This document shows positions 1-7,649 of a stretch of DNA of 64,000 nucleotides, piece after piece (within the stretch, counting starts at the first letter, position 1; each line of letters begins with the position of its first letter). The stretch is from DASZUK01 sp963844575 (GTDB lineage Bacteria > Actinomycetota > Acidimicrobiia > Acidimicrobiales > RAAP-2): contig CAWJOU010000005.1 in the NCBI GenBank assembly GCA_963844575.1, forward strand, positions 3,596,001-3,660,000, in the 5' to 3' direction. Under the pieces are notes generated by a model. That model was not told the DNA's origin, ran no database searches, and was given only the letters and a program-made list of their open reading frames with translations. Both the position numbers and the translations under genes were made by a program.

Positions 1-719
1 CCAAAGTTGGCCTCGACGGTCTGGACGAGCAATGTCGGGCCGCTGTTGTACGCCGAGTTGATGCGATTGAACTGGCCGAATGTTGTGACGTTCTTGCCGA
101 CCTGGGAAACGAGGGTGTCACGGGGGACCGAGATGACCGTGATCTGCTTCGTCGCCGGCGCGACGTGCCAGATCATCAACACGTCACTGCGCTGGCCGCC
201 AACCTCGGTCGCTGTGCCGTACTGGCTTGTGCCCTTCTTGTCCCCGACCCGCGTGTCGGAGCCGATGACGAGCATGTTGAACGGCTGGCCTGTGACCTGC
301 TGATGCTCGCTGGCCACGTGGATCTTGGGGATCTGGTCGTAGCGGTACCGGGCGTAGCCATAGGCGCCACCGACGACGAGCCCGGCGAGGACGACGAGGG
401 CGATGACGACGGTGAGGATCTTTCGGCGCCGGCTCCACCGGCGACGACCCCGGCCCGACCCGCCGTGGCGACCCCTCCCGGAACCTCGACCGCCGCCGCG
501 GCCGCCACCACCGCTGGCCTGGTCGATCTGGTCGCCGAGAGACCGCAAGCCACCCTCGTTGGGCACCGGCGGACCGGCCGGTGGACCCGCCGGGTTACCG
601 CCCGGCGGGCCGCCGATCTGGTCCCCGAGGGAGCGCAGCCCCGCCTCGTAGGACGGGGTCTCCCGGCCGCGGCGCCCGGGCGGCCCGGACGCGCCGCCAG
701 AGGGACGACTGGAGGACAT
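1..719 (-). CDS. LytR-CpsA-Psr (LCP) family protein, 3' end beyond window
   Basis: LCP proteins transfer lipid-linked glycopolymers onto peptidoglycan outside the membrane. Reading leftward from an ATG at 719, about 95 residues of Gly/Pro/Arg-rich cytoplasmic tail are followed by one membrane segment (ILTVVIALVVLAGLVVGGA) and then the LCP domain, with NMLVIGSDTR, RSDVLMIWHV, VISVPRDTLV and RINSAYNSGP in family order. The tail carries the motif GLRSLGDQI twice, at residues 27-35 and 57-65. The frame stays open to base 1, so the C-terminal part is missing only because the window ends. It lies 77 bp downstream of sufC on the same strand. The family call is firm; the exact polymer is unknown. Confidence 0.9.
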   Translation of the reverse strand, partial: MSSSRPSGGASGPPGRRGRETPSYEAGLRSLGDQIGGPPGGNPAGPPAGPPVPNEGGLRSLGDQIDQASGGGGRGGGRGSGRGRHGGSGRGRRRWSRRRKILTVVIALVVLAGLVVGGAYGYARYRYDQIPKIHVASEHQQVTGQPFNMLVIGSDTRVGDKKGTSQYGTATEVGGQRSDVLMIWHVAPATKQITVISVPRDTLVSQVGKNVTTFGQFNRINSAYNSGPTLLVQTVEANF

Positions 720-796
720 GGCGTCCTACGGTAGCAACTGGCGCCCAATTCCCCGTGCCACCAGGGACGATCTGTCAGGTCCCCGTAAGGTTGTCG

Positions 797-1600
797 TCAG
801 CCGGTGGCGTAGTGGACATAGCCGGTCTGCTCGAGCTCTTCGGCCAGCTCGGGACCGCCGGAGGCGACGAGCCGGCCGGCGACGAGGACGTGGATGACGT
901 CGGCCCGCAGCTCGACGAGCAGCCGGTGGAAGTGGGTGACCGCGAGGACGCCGAGCCCCCACTCGGTCGTCGCCTGCTCGATGCGGCGGGCGACCGCGCC
1001 GAGGGCGTCGACGTCGAGGCCGGAGTCGATCTCGTCGAGCACGCAGAACGGCGGACGGAGCACACCGAGCTGCAGCACCTCGTTGCGCTTGCGCTCGCCG
1101 CCGGACAGGTCGACGTTCAGCGGCCGCTCGAGGAAGCGCTCGTCGAAGCCGATAGCGGACGCCTCGGCCCGGAGCCGGGCTCGCAGCTCGTCGGTGGTGA
1201 CGGGCTCGACGAGGCCGGAGAGATCGCCGGGCTCTCGGGCCGTGTCGGTGCCGAGCCGGCCGGCGAGAGCCTCGGCCATCGTCGCCTCCAGCCGGACGCC
1301 GGGCACCTCGATCGGCTGCTGCAGGGCGAGGAAGAGCCCAGCTCGGGCCCGCTCCCAGGCCGGCCGGCCGGCGAGCTCGACGCCGTCGAGCCGAATGCTC
1401 CCGCCGGTGACGACGGTCCCCGGGCGCCCCATGACCGCGTGGGCCAGCGTGCTCTTGCCGGACCCGTTCGGCCCCATGACGACGTGGACCTCGCCGCCGC
1501 GGACGGTCAGGCTGACGCCGTAGACGACCGGGCGGCCGGCGACCTCGGCGTGGAGGTCCTCGATCTCGAGGACGTGGTCGCTCAGCGGTTCGTCGTTCAC
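797..1600 (-). CDS. sufC: Fe-S cluster assembly ATPase SufC
   Basis: This is the 267-residue ATPase of the SufBCD scaffold that builds Fe-S clusters in the cytoplasm. It shows Walker A GPNGSGKST (residues 43-51), the ABC signature LSGGERKR and Walker B CVLDEIDSGLD, the usual SufC form. Length is normal for the family. Its ATG at 1600 overlaps the stop of the upstream Rieske gene by 4 bp, so the two are translationally coupled. It ends the run sufD-Rieske-sufC. Confidence 0.97.
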   Translation of the reverse strand: MNDEPLSDHVLEIEDLHAEVAGRPVVYGVSLTVRGGEVHVVMGPNGSGKSTLAHAVMGRPGTVVTGGSIRLDGVELAGRPAWERARAGLFLALQQPIEVPGVRLEATMAEALAGRLGTDTAREPGDLSGLVEPVTTDELRARLRAEASAIGFDERFLERPLNVDLSGGERKRNEVLQLGVLRPPFCVLDEIDSGLDVDALGAVARRIEQATTEWGLGVLAVTHFHRLLVELRADVIHVLVAGRLVASGGPELAEELEQTGYVHYATG

Positions 1601-1914
1601 GGGAGCACCACCCCGACGTCGTCATCGACGACGTCGACGTCGTAGACCGGCACCGACTTCGTCGCCGGCAGCGAGCACGGCTGGCCGGTACGGAGATCGA
1701 ACGTGCTCCCGTGCCGGGCGCACTCCAGCTCGCACTCGTCCACCCAGACCTCCCCTTCGGCCAGCGAGAAGTCCTCGTGGCTGCACCGGTCACCGATGGC
1801 GTAGAAGTCGTCGCCGATCCGTACGAGGGCGATGCGGACCGGCCCGACGTCGAAACGGCGGGCCTGCCCCGGCTCGAGCTCGTCCTTCCGGCACAGCACG
1901 ACGCGCTCACCCAT
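1597..1914 (-). CDS. Rieske [2Fe-2S] ferredoxin of the suf operon
   Basis: A 105-residue stand-alone Rieske protein. Cluster ligands are visible as CSH (in GDRCSHEDF) and CARHG, the C-x-H ... C-x2-H pattern. Proteins of this type sit between sufD and sufC in many actinobacterial SUF operons and are assumed to pass electrons or clusters during assembly; that role is inferred from position. The ATG at 1914 overlaps the end of sufD by 8 bp and the stop overlaps sufC by 4 bp, so expression is tightly linked to both. Confidence 0.93.
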   Translation of the reverse strand: MGERVVLCRKDELEPGQARRFDVGPVRIALVRIGDDFYAIGDRCSHEDFSLAEGEVWVDECELECARHGSTFDLRTGQPCSLPATKSVPVYDVDVVDDDVGVVLP

Positions 1915-3316
1915 CGGCCGGCACCGCCTCGGGTGCCCGGTCGTCTGGCGCCAGGTCGTCTGGCGCCCGGTCGTCCGGCGCCCCGTCCGGCGCTCCGTCG
2001 TCCGGCGCGAGGGCGTCGGCCAGGCGGAGCCCGACCTCCCGACGGAGGCGGCCGACGACGGCGGGCACCGGCGAACGCTCGACGATGTCGTCGAAGAAGC
2101 CGAGCACGATGAGCCGCTCGGCCCGATCCGGGGCGATGCCGCGCGACTCGAGGTAGTAGCGCTGGTCCTCGTCGATCGGGCCGACGGTCGACGCGTGGCT
2201 ACAGCGGACGTCGTTCTCCTCGATGTCAAGGTTCGGCACCGAGTCGGCGTGGGCCCGCTCGTCGAGCACGAGATTGTGGTTCGTCTGCAACGCGACCGTC
2301 CGGACCGCGCCGCGGCGAACCCGGATGAGGCCGCTGTAGACCGACCGCGACTGGCCGGCGACGGCCCCCTGGCACAGCAGGTCGCTCGTCGTGTGCGGCG
2401 CCGCGTGGTCCTGGAGCGTCCGCACGTCGTGCACCTGCTCGCCGGTGCCGAGGTAGGCCGATCGCAGCTCGGACCTCGCGCCCTGGCCGGCCGCGATGGC
2501 GTCGGTACGGGATCGATCGTAGGCGGCGCCGAGCCCGACGGTGAACGACCGCACGGTGGCGTCCCGACCGGCCCGGGCGACCACCCGGCCGATGTGCCAG
2601 GCGCCGGTGCCGAGGACCTGCAGGCTGACGTACGCCAGGTTGGCGCCGTCCTCGGCGGACAGCTCGACCACGGGCACGACGAGGGCCGGCTCCCGGCCGG
2701 GCGCGCCGGCGACGATCTCGACGACGCCGGCCTGGGCACGGTCGCCCACCCGGACGACCGTCCGGGGGAAGACGGCCGGCGCGGCCCCGTCGGCGGACGG
2801 GTCCGGACCACACCAGTGGACGACGACGATCGGCCGGTCGACGACGACACCGGACGGGACGTCGATCGAGAGGACGCCGGGGAGGAAGGCGTCGTTCAGC
2901 CGGACGAGGGCGTCGCCGCCGGACAGGACCCGGCCGAGCGCCTCGCCGGCCTCGGCCGCGTCGTCCGCCCCGGCCGCCAGATCAGCGACGGCGACCGACT
3001 CGGGCAGCTCGCCCCGGTCGATCACCACCGGCCGGCCGTTGTGGACGACGATCAGCGCGGCCCGGTCCGGCACGTCGGCGACGACGCCGTCGACGAACGC
3101 GTTGGCCAGCGGATCACGGAGCCGGTCGTCGGCCGGCGGGGCGGCCGGTCGGTAGTCGTCGAGGTCGAGCTCGTCGACCGGCGAGTAGCGCCAGACCTCT
3201 TCCTTCTCGGACGGGAGCGGCATCGCCGCGAAGTCCTCGAACGCCGCCGCCCGGCGACGACGGAGCCAGTCGGGTCCGGGCAGGCCGGAGGCGCCGTCGG
3301 CGGTGAACGTGTGCAG
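1907..3316 (-). CDS. sufD: Fe-S cluster assembly protein SufD
   Basis: SufD pairs with SufB on the SufBC2D scaffold. The N-terminal family block is present (PLPSEKEEVWRYSPVDEL), and the beta-helix core ends with the shared SufB/SufD region (HNLVLDERAHADSVPNLDIE, ESRGI). No ATG or GTG precedes the conserved N-terminus in frame. The best start is a CTG at 3316 placed 7 nt after GGAGAGG; an ATG at 3223 would cut off conserved sequence. The last 35 residues are Asp/Pro/Ala-rich, made by a 15-bp repeat, and are not part of the normal fold. sufB is not adjacent but lies 2.6 kb upstream. Confidence 0.88.
   Translation of the reverse strand: MHTFTADGASGLPGPDWLRRRRAAAFEDFAAMPLPSEKEEVWRYSPVDELDLDDYRPAAPPADDRLRDPLANAFVDGVVADVPDRAALIVVHNGRPVVIDRGELPESVAVADLAAGADDAAEAGEALGRVLSGGDALVRLNDAFLPGVLSIDVPSGVVVDRPIVVVHWCGPDPSADGAAPAVFPRTVVRVGDRAQAGVVEIVAGAPGREPALVVPVVELSAEDGANLAYVSLQVLGTGAWHIGRVVARAGRDATVRSFTVGLGAAYDRSRTDAIAAGQGARSELRSAYLGTGEQVHDVRTLQDHAAPHTTSDLLCQGAVAGQSRSVYSGLIRVRRGAVRTVALQTNHNLVLDERAHADSVPNLDIEENDVRCSHASTVGPIDEDQRYYLESRGIAPDRAERLIVLGFFDDIVERSPVPAVVGRLRREVGLRLADALAPDDGAPDGAPDDRAPDDLAPDDRAPEAVPADG
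1932..2003 (-). repeat. 15-bp tandem repeat at the 3' end of sufD
   Basis: Five in-frame units (15, 15, 15, 12 and 15 bp) of a GGCGCCCGGTCGTCC-like sequence on the + strand. They encode a run of APDDR/APDGA-type pentapeptides at the C-terminus of SufD. The reading frame is kept by every unit. Confidence 0.85.
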
Positions 3317-3422
3317 GACTGGACCTCTCCGATTCTGGCCGGGAGCGGGCGGAACGCACCGCCACCGGCCTTTGACAAACGGCGGAGCCCTTGCCGGGCC
3401 CCACCGGTAGTCTACCCGGGGC

Positions 3423-4337
3423 ATGAGCGACCGCTTCTCGTCCGACGTGCTCTCGATCGACGTCGACGGCCACGTCGCGACCCTCTGGCTCGACCGGCCG
3501 GCCGCCCGGAACGCCCTCGGTCCGGCGTTCTGGGCCGACCTGCCGCGGGCGATGGCCGAGCTGTCCGGCGACGACCGGGTCCGGGCCGTCGTCGTCGCCG
3601 CCCGGGGACCGCACTTCTCGGTCGGGCTCGACCTGAAGGCGATGGCCGGGCTGTTGTCCGGCGCTGGCGACGGCGACCCCTCCCCGTCCCCGGCGCCCTC
3701 ATCCGAGGCCGCGCCATCCCCAGCCGCGCCATCCCCGGCCGCGCCATCCTCGTCGGCGCCATCCCCGGCGGCCAGGGCTCGGGCGACGCGGGCGACGGTC
3801 GTCCGGCTGCAGGCCGCGGTCACCGCAGTAGCCGACTGCCCGAAGCCGGTCATCGCCGCGGTCCACGGCTACTGCATCGGCGGCGGCGTCGACCTGATCA
3901 CCGCCTGCGACATCCGCCTGGCGTCGGCCGACGCGGTCTTCTCGGTGCGAGAAGCGAAGGTGGCGATCGTCGCCGACCTCGGCAGCCTCCAGCGGCTACC
4001 GCGGATCGTCGGCGCCGGCCATGTCGCGGAGCTGGCGTTCACCGGCCAGGACGTCGACGCCGACCGGGCGTTGCGGATCGGCCTGGTCAACGACGTCGTC
4101 GGCGACGCCGACGCGGTGCTGGCCGCCGCCCGTTCGTTGGCCGCGGCGATCGCGGCCAACTCGCCCGTCGCCGTCCAGGGCACGAAGGCCGTGCTGGCCG
4201 CCAACGACGGCCGGACGGTGGCCGACGGGCTCGACTACGTCGCGACGTGGAACGCCGGGATGCTCGCTTCTGACGACCTGACGGAGGCGATGACCGCGTT
4301 CTTGGAGAAGCGCCCGCCGAAGTTCACCGGTCGGTAA
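3423..4337 (+). CDS. Crotonase-family protein, dienoyl-CoA isomerase type
   Basis: A 304-residue enoyl-CoA hydratase/isomerase fold protein. The second half matches the Delta3,5-Delta2,4-dienoyl-CoA isomerase subgroup: GGGVDLITACDIR, then VREAKVAIVADLGSLQRLP. These carry the two Asp and one Glu that in that subgroup replace the two Glu of true hydratases. That enzyme moves double bonds of unsaturated fatty acyl-CoAs. About 35 residues of Pro/Ser/Ala sequence (near residues 85-120) interrupt the fold between LKAMAGLL and RATVVRLQ. The gene is divergent from sufD and does not belong to the SUF pathway. ATG at 3423 is the first in-frame start. Confidence 0.85.
   Translation: MSDRFSSDVLSIDVDGHVATLWLDRPAARNALGPAFWADLPRAMAELSGDDRVRAVVVAARGPHFSVGLDLKAMAGLLSGAGDGDPSPSPAPSSEAAPSPAAPSPAAPSSSAPSPAARARATRATVVRLQAAVTAVADCPKPVIAAVHGYCIGGGVDLITACDIRLASADAVFSVREAKVAIVADLGSLQRLPRIVGAGHVAELAFTGQDVDADRALRIGLVNDVVGDADAVLAAARSLAAAIAANSPVAVQGTKAVLAANDGRTVADGLDYVATWNAGMLASDDLTEAMTAFLEKRPPKFTGR
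3711..3770 (+). repeat. 15-bp tandem repeat inside the crotonase gene
   Basis: Four consecutive 15-bp units of GCGCCATCCCCGGCC type, in frame, encoding APSPA-like pentapeptides. They create the low-complexity insert of the surrounding crotonase-family gene. Confidence 0.88.
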
Positions 4338-4343
4338 GGCCCG

Positions 4344-4691
4344 TCAGCGCCGCCGACGCCACCACTTCCGGCCGCCGCCCTGCTCCTTCTCCCGCTTGGC
4401 GTCCTCGGCGCGGGCTTCGGCCAGGGCCTCGGGGGCGACGGCGTTGATGATCTCCTCGGCGTGGCCGAGGACTTCGGCCATCTCGTCGGGCGGCACGTCC
4501 GGCTCGTCCTCGATGGCCGGCTCGACCAGGCTCCCGTGGACCCAGCCGGCATCGGCCAGCCGGGGCTCGAAGGCCGGGCAGTCCGTCGGGCACCGCCACG
4601 GCGCCTCCGGGGCGAGGTCGAGGAGGCAGAAGCGGGCGACCTCACCGGACGCGTACGTCCGGCTCTGGAAGTGCTTGCACTCCTCCCTCAT
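4344..4691 (-). CDS. Conserved small Cys-containing protein of unknown function
   Basis: A 115-residue soluble protein without a recognised domain. Four cysteines lie in the first 40 residues (EECKHF, ARFCLLD, WRCPTDCPAF), a spacing that could hold a metal or Fe-S cluster, though this is only a guess. The C-terminus is strongly basic (GGGRKWWRRRR). The ATG at 4691 is preferred over a GTG at 4697 because GGAG lies 8 nt before the ATG and only 2 nt before the GTG. It ends 6 bp from the end of the convergent crotonase gene. It lies between sufB and sufD, so a link to metal clusters is possible but unproven. Confidence 0.7.
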   Translation of the reverse strand: MREECKHFQSRTYASGEVARFCLLDLAPEAPWRCPTDCPAFEPRLADAGWVHGSLVEPAIEDEPDVPPDEMAEVLGHAEEIINAVAPEALAEARAEDAKREKEQGGGRKWWRRRR

Positions 4692-4827
4692 CGGCACGAC
4701 TCCATCGTGCCACTCCGGGCGGCGCCCGTCAGCCCCCCGGGACCGGTTCGTGGGACGGCGCCTCTGGCCCGGCGGGACGGCGCCTTTGGACCAGCGGGAC
4801 GGCGCCTGCCGCCTCTAACGTTGGGCG

Positions 4828-5841
4828 ATGGTCGCGGCGGGGCGTCGGTGGGCTCCTTGGACCCCGGGCGCGATCGTCGGCTCGACGGTCACGGCGTGCG
4901 TCGTCGCGGTGCCGCTCGTCATCGGGATCGGCGTCGGTCACGACGCGGCCGGGACGATCGCCGCGTTGGGCGCGTACCTCTGGACGGTTGGCCATCTGAC
5001 GGTCGAGCGTCCGATCGGTATCCGGGTCTCGGCGGTCACCGCGGTTCTGCTCGGCGTCGCCGGGGCAACGGGGGCGTTGGCCGGCGGCCATCTCTGGCTC
5101 CTGGTCGTCCTCGTCGTCGTCTGGGCGGCGGCCCAAGCCGTCGCCGACACCGCAGCGACCGTCCTGCGGATGCCAGTGGCCATGGCCGCGCTGGGCTTCC
5201 TGCTCTCGGCCATGATCGGTGGGGGCGACGCCGGGTCGGCCGGGTGGCGGGGACTGCTCTTCCTCGGCGGCGCTGCGTGGGCGGCGCTATGGGAGCTGGC
5301 GCGCCGTCCGCCATGGCGGTCGTCCGGCGGGAGCCGCGACGTCGGCCTGGCCGAGTGCTGGGCCGCCCGGCGCCGTTCGCGCCGCTTTGCCGTCCTCTTG
5401 GCCGCGCCGACCGCCCTCGCGGCCGGCGTCGCCGGGGTGTTCGAGATCTCTCACGGCGCGTGGATGGCGACGACGGTCCTCCGGGTCATGCGGCCGGAAG
5501 CGTCGGCGACGGTGGCCCGCAGCGGCCGGCGGATCGTCGGGACCTCGGCCGGCGCGTTGATCGCGGCGGTGCTCCTCGGCACCGAGCGCCACGAGCTGAC
5601 GGCGGTGATCGTGCTCGTCGTCTGCCTGTCGGCGATGCAGCTGGTCGGCCCGGTGCGCTACGGGCTCTACACGTTCTTCCTCACGCTGATCGCCCTGGAG
5701 CTCGGATCGGTCGGCCAGGCCACCAGCTGGCATCTGGCCCTGGTTCGGGTCGCCCTGACCCTGGCCGGCGCCGCCCTGGCGGTCATGAGTGGCTTCCTCT
5801 ACGACCGCGTCTCGGCGACTCGGGAGAAGCGAAGAGCCTGA
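4828..5841 (+). CDS. FUSC-like integral membrane protein
   Basis: A 337-residue polytopic membrane protein with about ten hydrophobic segments in two halves. The second half has the pattern of FUSC/aromatic acid exporter proteins: HGAWMATTVLRVMRPEASAT followed by ARSGRRIVGTSAGALIAA. Relatives export small aromatic acids or are of unknown function. ATG at 4828 begins just before the first membrane segment. It is convergent with sufB, 57 bp apart. The substrate cannot be told from the sequence. Confidence 0.72.
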   Translation: MVAAGRRWAPWTPGAIVGSTVTACVVAVPLVIGIGVGHDAAGTIAALGAYLWTVGHLTVERPIGIRVSAVTAVLLGVAGATGALAGGHLWLLVVLVVVWAAAQAVADTAATVLRMPVAMAALGFLLSAMIGGGDAGSAGWRGLLFLGGAAWAALWELARRPPWRSSGGSRDVGLAECWAARRRSRRFAVLLAAPTALAAGVAGVFEISHGAWMATTVLRVMRPEASATVARSGRRIVGTSAGALIAAVLLGTERHELTAVIVLVVCLSAMQLVGPVRYGLYTFFLTLIALELGSVGQATSWHLALVRVALTLAGAALAVMSGFLYDRVSATREKRRA

Positions 5842-5898
5842 ACGGGTGACGACGGCGTCCGGCGGGACCCCCGGGGGCCTCCCGGGGCCGACCGGCGG

Positions 5899-7299
5899 TC
5901 AGCCGACGGAGCCCTCCATCTGCAACTCGATCAGCCGGCTCCACTCGACCGCGTACTCCATCGGCAGCGTCCGGGTGATCGGCTCGATGAAGCCGTTGAC
6001 GATCATGCCCATCGCCTGGCTCTCGGACAGGCCGCGGCTCATCAGGTAGAAGAGCTGGTCGTCGCCGACCTTGGAGACGGTCGCCTCGTGGCCGATCCGG
6101 GCGTCGCGCTCACCGACCTCCATGTACGGCTTCGTCTCCGAGACCGATTCGTCGTCGAGCAGGAGGGCGTCGCAGCGGACGAACGACTTCGCACCCTTCG
6201 CACCTTCGTCGACGTGGACGAGGCCCCGGTAGGTCGTCATCCCGCCGTCCTTCGAGATCGACTTCGAGACGATCGTCGACGTCGTCTCCGGCGCGGCGTG
6301 GACCATCTTCGCCCCGGCGTCCTGGTGCTGGCCGGGGCCGGCGTAGGCGACCGAGAGCACCTCGCCGGACGCCTTCGGGCCCATCAGGTACACCGACGGG
6401 TACTTCATCGTCAGGCGCGAGCCGATGTTCCCGTCGATCCACTCGACGTGGGCCTCTTCGTAGGCCATCGCCCGCTTCGTGACGAGGTTGTAGACGTTGT
6501 TCGACCAGTTCTGGATGGTCGTGTACGTGATCCGGCTGCCCGGGAGGGCGACGAGCTCGACCACCGCGGAGTGCAGCGAGTCCGTCGTGTACACCGGCGC
6601 GGAGCAGCCTTCGACGTAGTGGACCTGCGACCCTTCGTCGGCGACGATCAGCGTCCGCTCGAACTGGCCCATGTTCTCGGCGTTGATCCGGAAGTACGCC
6701 TGCAGCGGCATGTCGACCTTGACGCCCGGCGGGACGTAGATGAACGACCCGCCGGACCAGACCGCCGAGTTGAGAGCGGCGAACTTGTTGTCGTTCGGCG
6801 GGATGATCTTCCCGAACCACTTGCGGACGATCTCCGGGTACTCCCGCACCGCGGTGTCCATGTCGCAGAACAGGACGCCCAGGGCCTCGAGGTCCTCGCG
6901 GTTGCGGTGGAAGACGACTTCGCTTTCGTACTGCGCGGTCACCCCGGCGAGGTACTTCCGCTCGGCCTGGGGGATACCGAGCTTCTCGTACGTGTTCTTG
7001 ATCGACTCGGGCAGCTCGTCCCAGTCGTTGACCTGCTCGCCGGTCGGCTTGACGTAGTAGTAGATGTCGTCGAAGTCGAGGTCGGGCATGTTCACCGCGA
7101 ACCAGTCGGCCATCGGTTTGCGTTCGAACCGCTGCAGCGACCGGAGCCGGAACGCCTGCATCCAGTCCGGCTCCTTCTTCATGGCCGACATCTCGCGGAC
7201 GATCGCCTCGTTCAAGCCCTTCTTCGGCTTGAAGACATAGTCTTCTTCGTCGCTCCACCCGAGCTGGTAACGCCCCAGGTCGAGATCGGTGGTGGCCAT
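5899..7299 (-). CDS. sufB: Fe-S cluster assembly protein SufB
   Basis: A 466-residue SufB, the scaffold subunit that accepts sulfur and iron for new clusters. It shows the standard N-terminal block (YVFKPKKGLNEAIVREMSAM), the WSGGSFIYVPPGVKVDMPLQ segment, VHYVEGCSAP, and the C-terminal helix region GHEATVSKVGDDQLFYLMSR. The ATG at 7299 follows GAGGAG by 6 nt; longer upstream reading is chance. In most actinobacteria sufB is directly followed by sufD, but here three unrelated genes on both strands separate them. A 12-bp palindrome lies about 113 bp upstream. Confidence 0.97.
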   Translation of the reverse strand: MATTDLDLGRYQLGWSDEEDYVFKPKKGLNEAIVREMSAMKKEPDWMQAFRLRSLQRFERKPMADWFAVNMPDLDFDDIYYYVKPTGEQVNDWDELPESIKNTYEKLGIPQAERKYLAGVTAQYESEVVFHRNREDLEALGVLFCDMDTAVREYPEIVRKWFGKIIPPNDNKFAALNSAVWSGGSFIYVPPGVKVDMPLQAYFRINAENMGQFERTLIVADEGSQVHYVEGCSAPVYTTDSLHSAVVELVALPGSRITYTTIQNWSNNVYNLVTKRAMAYEEAHVEWIDGNIGSRLTMKYPSVYLMGPKASGEVLSVAYAGPGQHQDAGAKMVHAAPETTSTIVSKSISKDGGMTTYRGLVHVDEGAKGAKSFVRCDALLLDDESVSETKPYMEVGERDARIGHEATVSKVGDDQLFYLMSRGLSESQAMGMIVNGFIEPITRTLPMEYAVEWSRLIELQMEGSVG

Positions 7300-7411
7300 C
7301 GTTGCTCCTCGGCCGTCCTGCTCTCGGGCCCGCTCCGGATCCCTGCTGAACGGCCATCGACGGGCGGCCACACGGGCCGCCGGAGGTCCCGCCTCGACGG
7401 CGGGATTTCTC

Positions 7412-7423
7412 CTATCTAGATAG
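7412..7423. promoter_or_regulatory. Perfect 12-bp palindrome upstream of sufB
   Basis: CTATCTAGATAG is a perfect palindrome in the AT-richest part of the divergent region between sufB (start 7299) and the oligopeptidase gene (start 7590). Its place suggests an operator for sufB, for example of an iron or cluster sensor, but no regulator gene is linked and the motif is not one I can assign. Confidence 0.4.
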
Positions 7424-7589
7424 TAACAACTCGGGGACCTCCCCGGAACGGTTACCGGCCGCCGCCGGCGGCCGAGGATCGGCTCCCCCTTCCAGGCCGC
7501 GCTGCTATCTCCCGGTGGTCTATCGATCGGTGGCACAATCACCGGCGCGGTGTCGCCGGGGGCGACGGGGGCCGTGGAAGGCTGAGCCG

Positions 7590-7649
7590 ATGTCCGACGA
7601 GCCGATGTCCGATGGGCCGATGTCCGATGGGCCGATGTCCGACGAGATG
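7590..7649 (+). repeat. 15-bp repeat with four in-frame ATG codons at the ptrB start
   Basis: Four 15-bp units beginning ATGTCCGAYG, each starting with an in-frame ATG and encoding MSDEP, MSDGP, MSDGP and MSDEM. Only the first ATG has a well-placed ribosome binding site. Confidence 0.9.

Noticed and set aside
1832..4273. 813-codon open frame on the + strand opposite sufD and the Rieske gene
   Set aside because: Antisense shadow of high-GC coding DNA. It has Arg/Asp-rich composition without domains and runs through conserved genes on the other strand.
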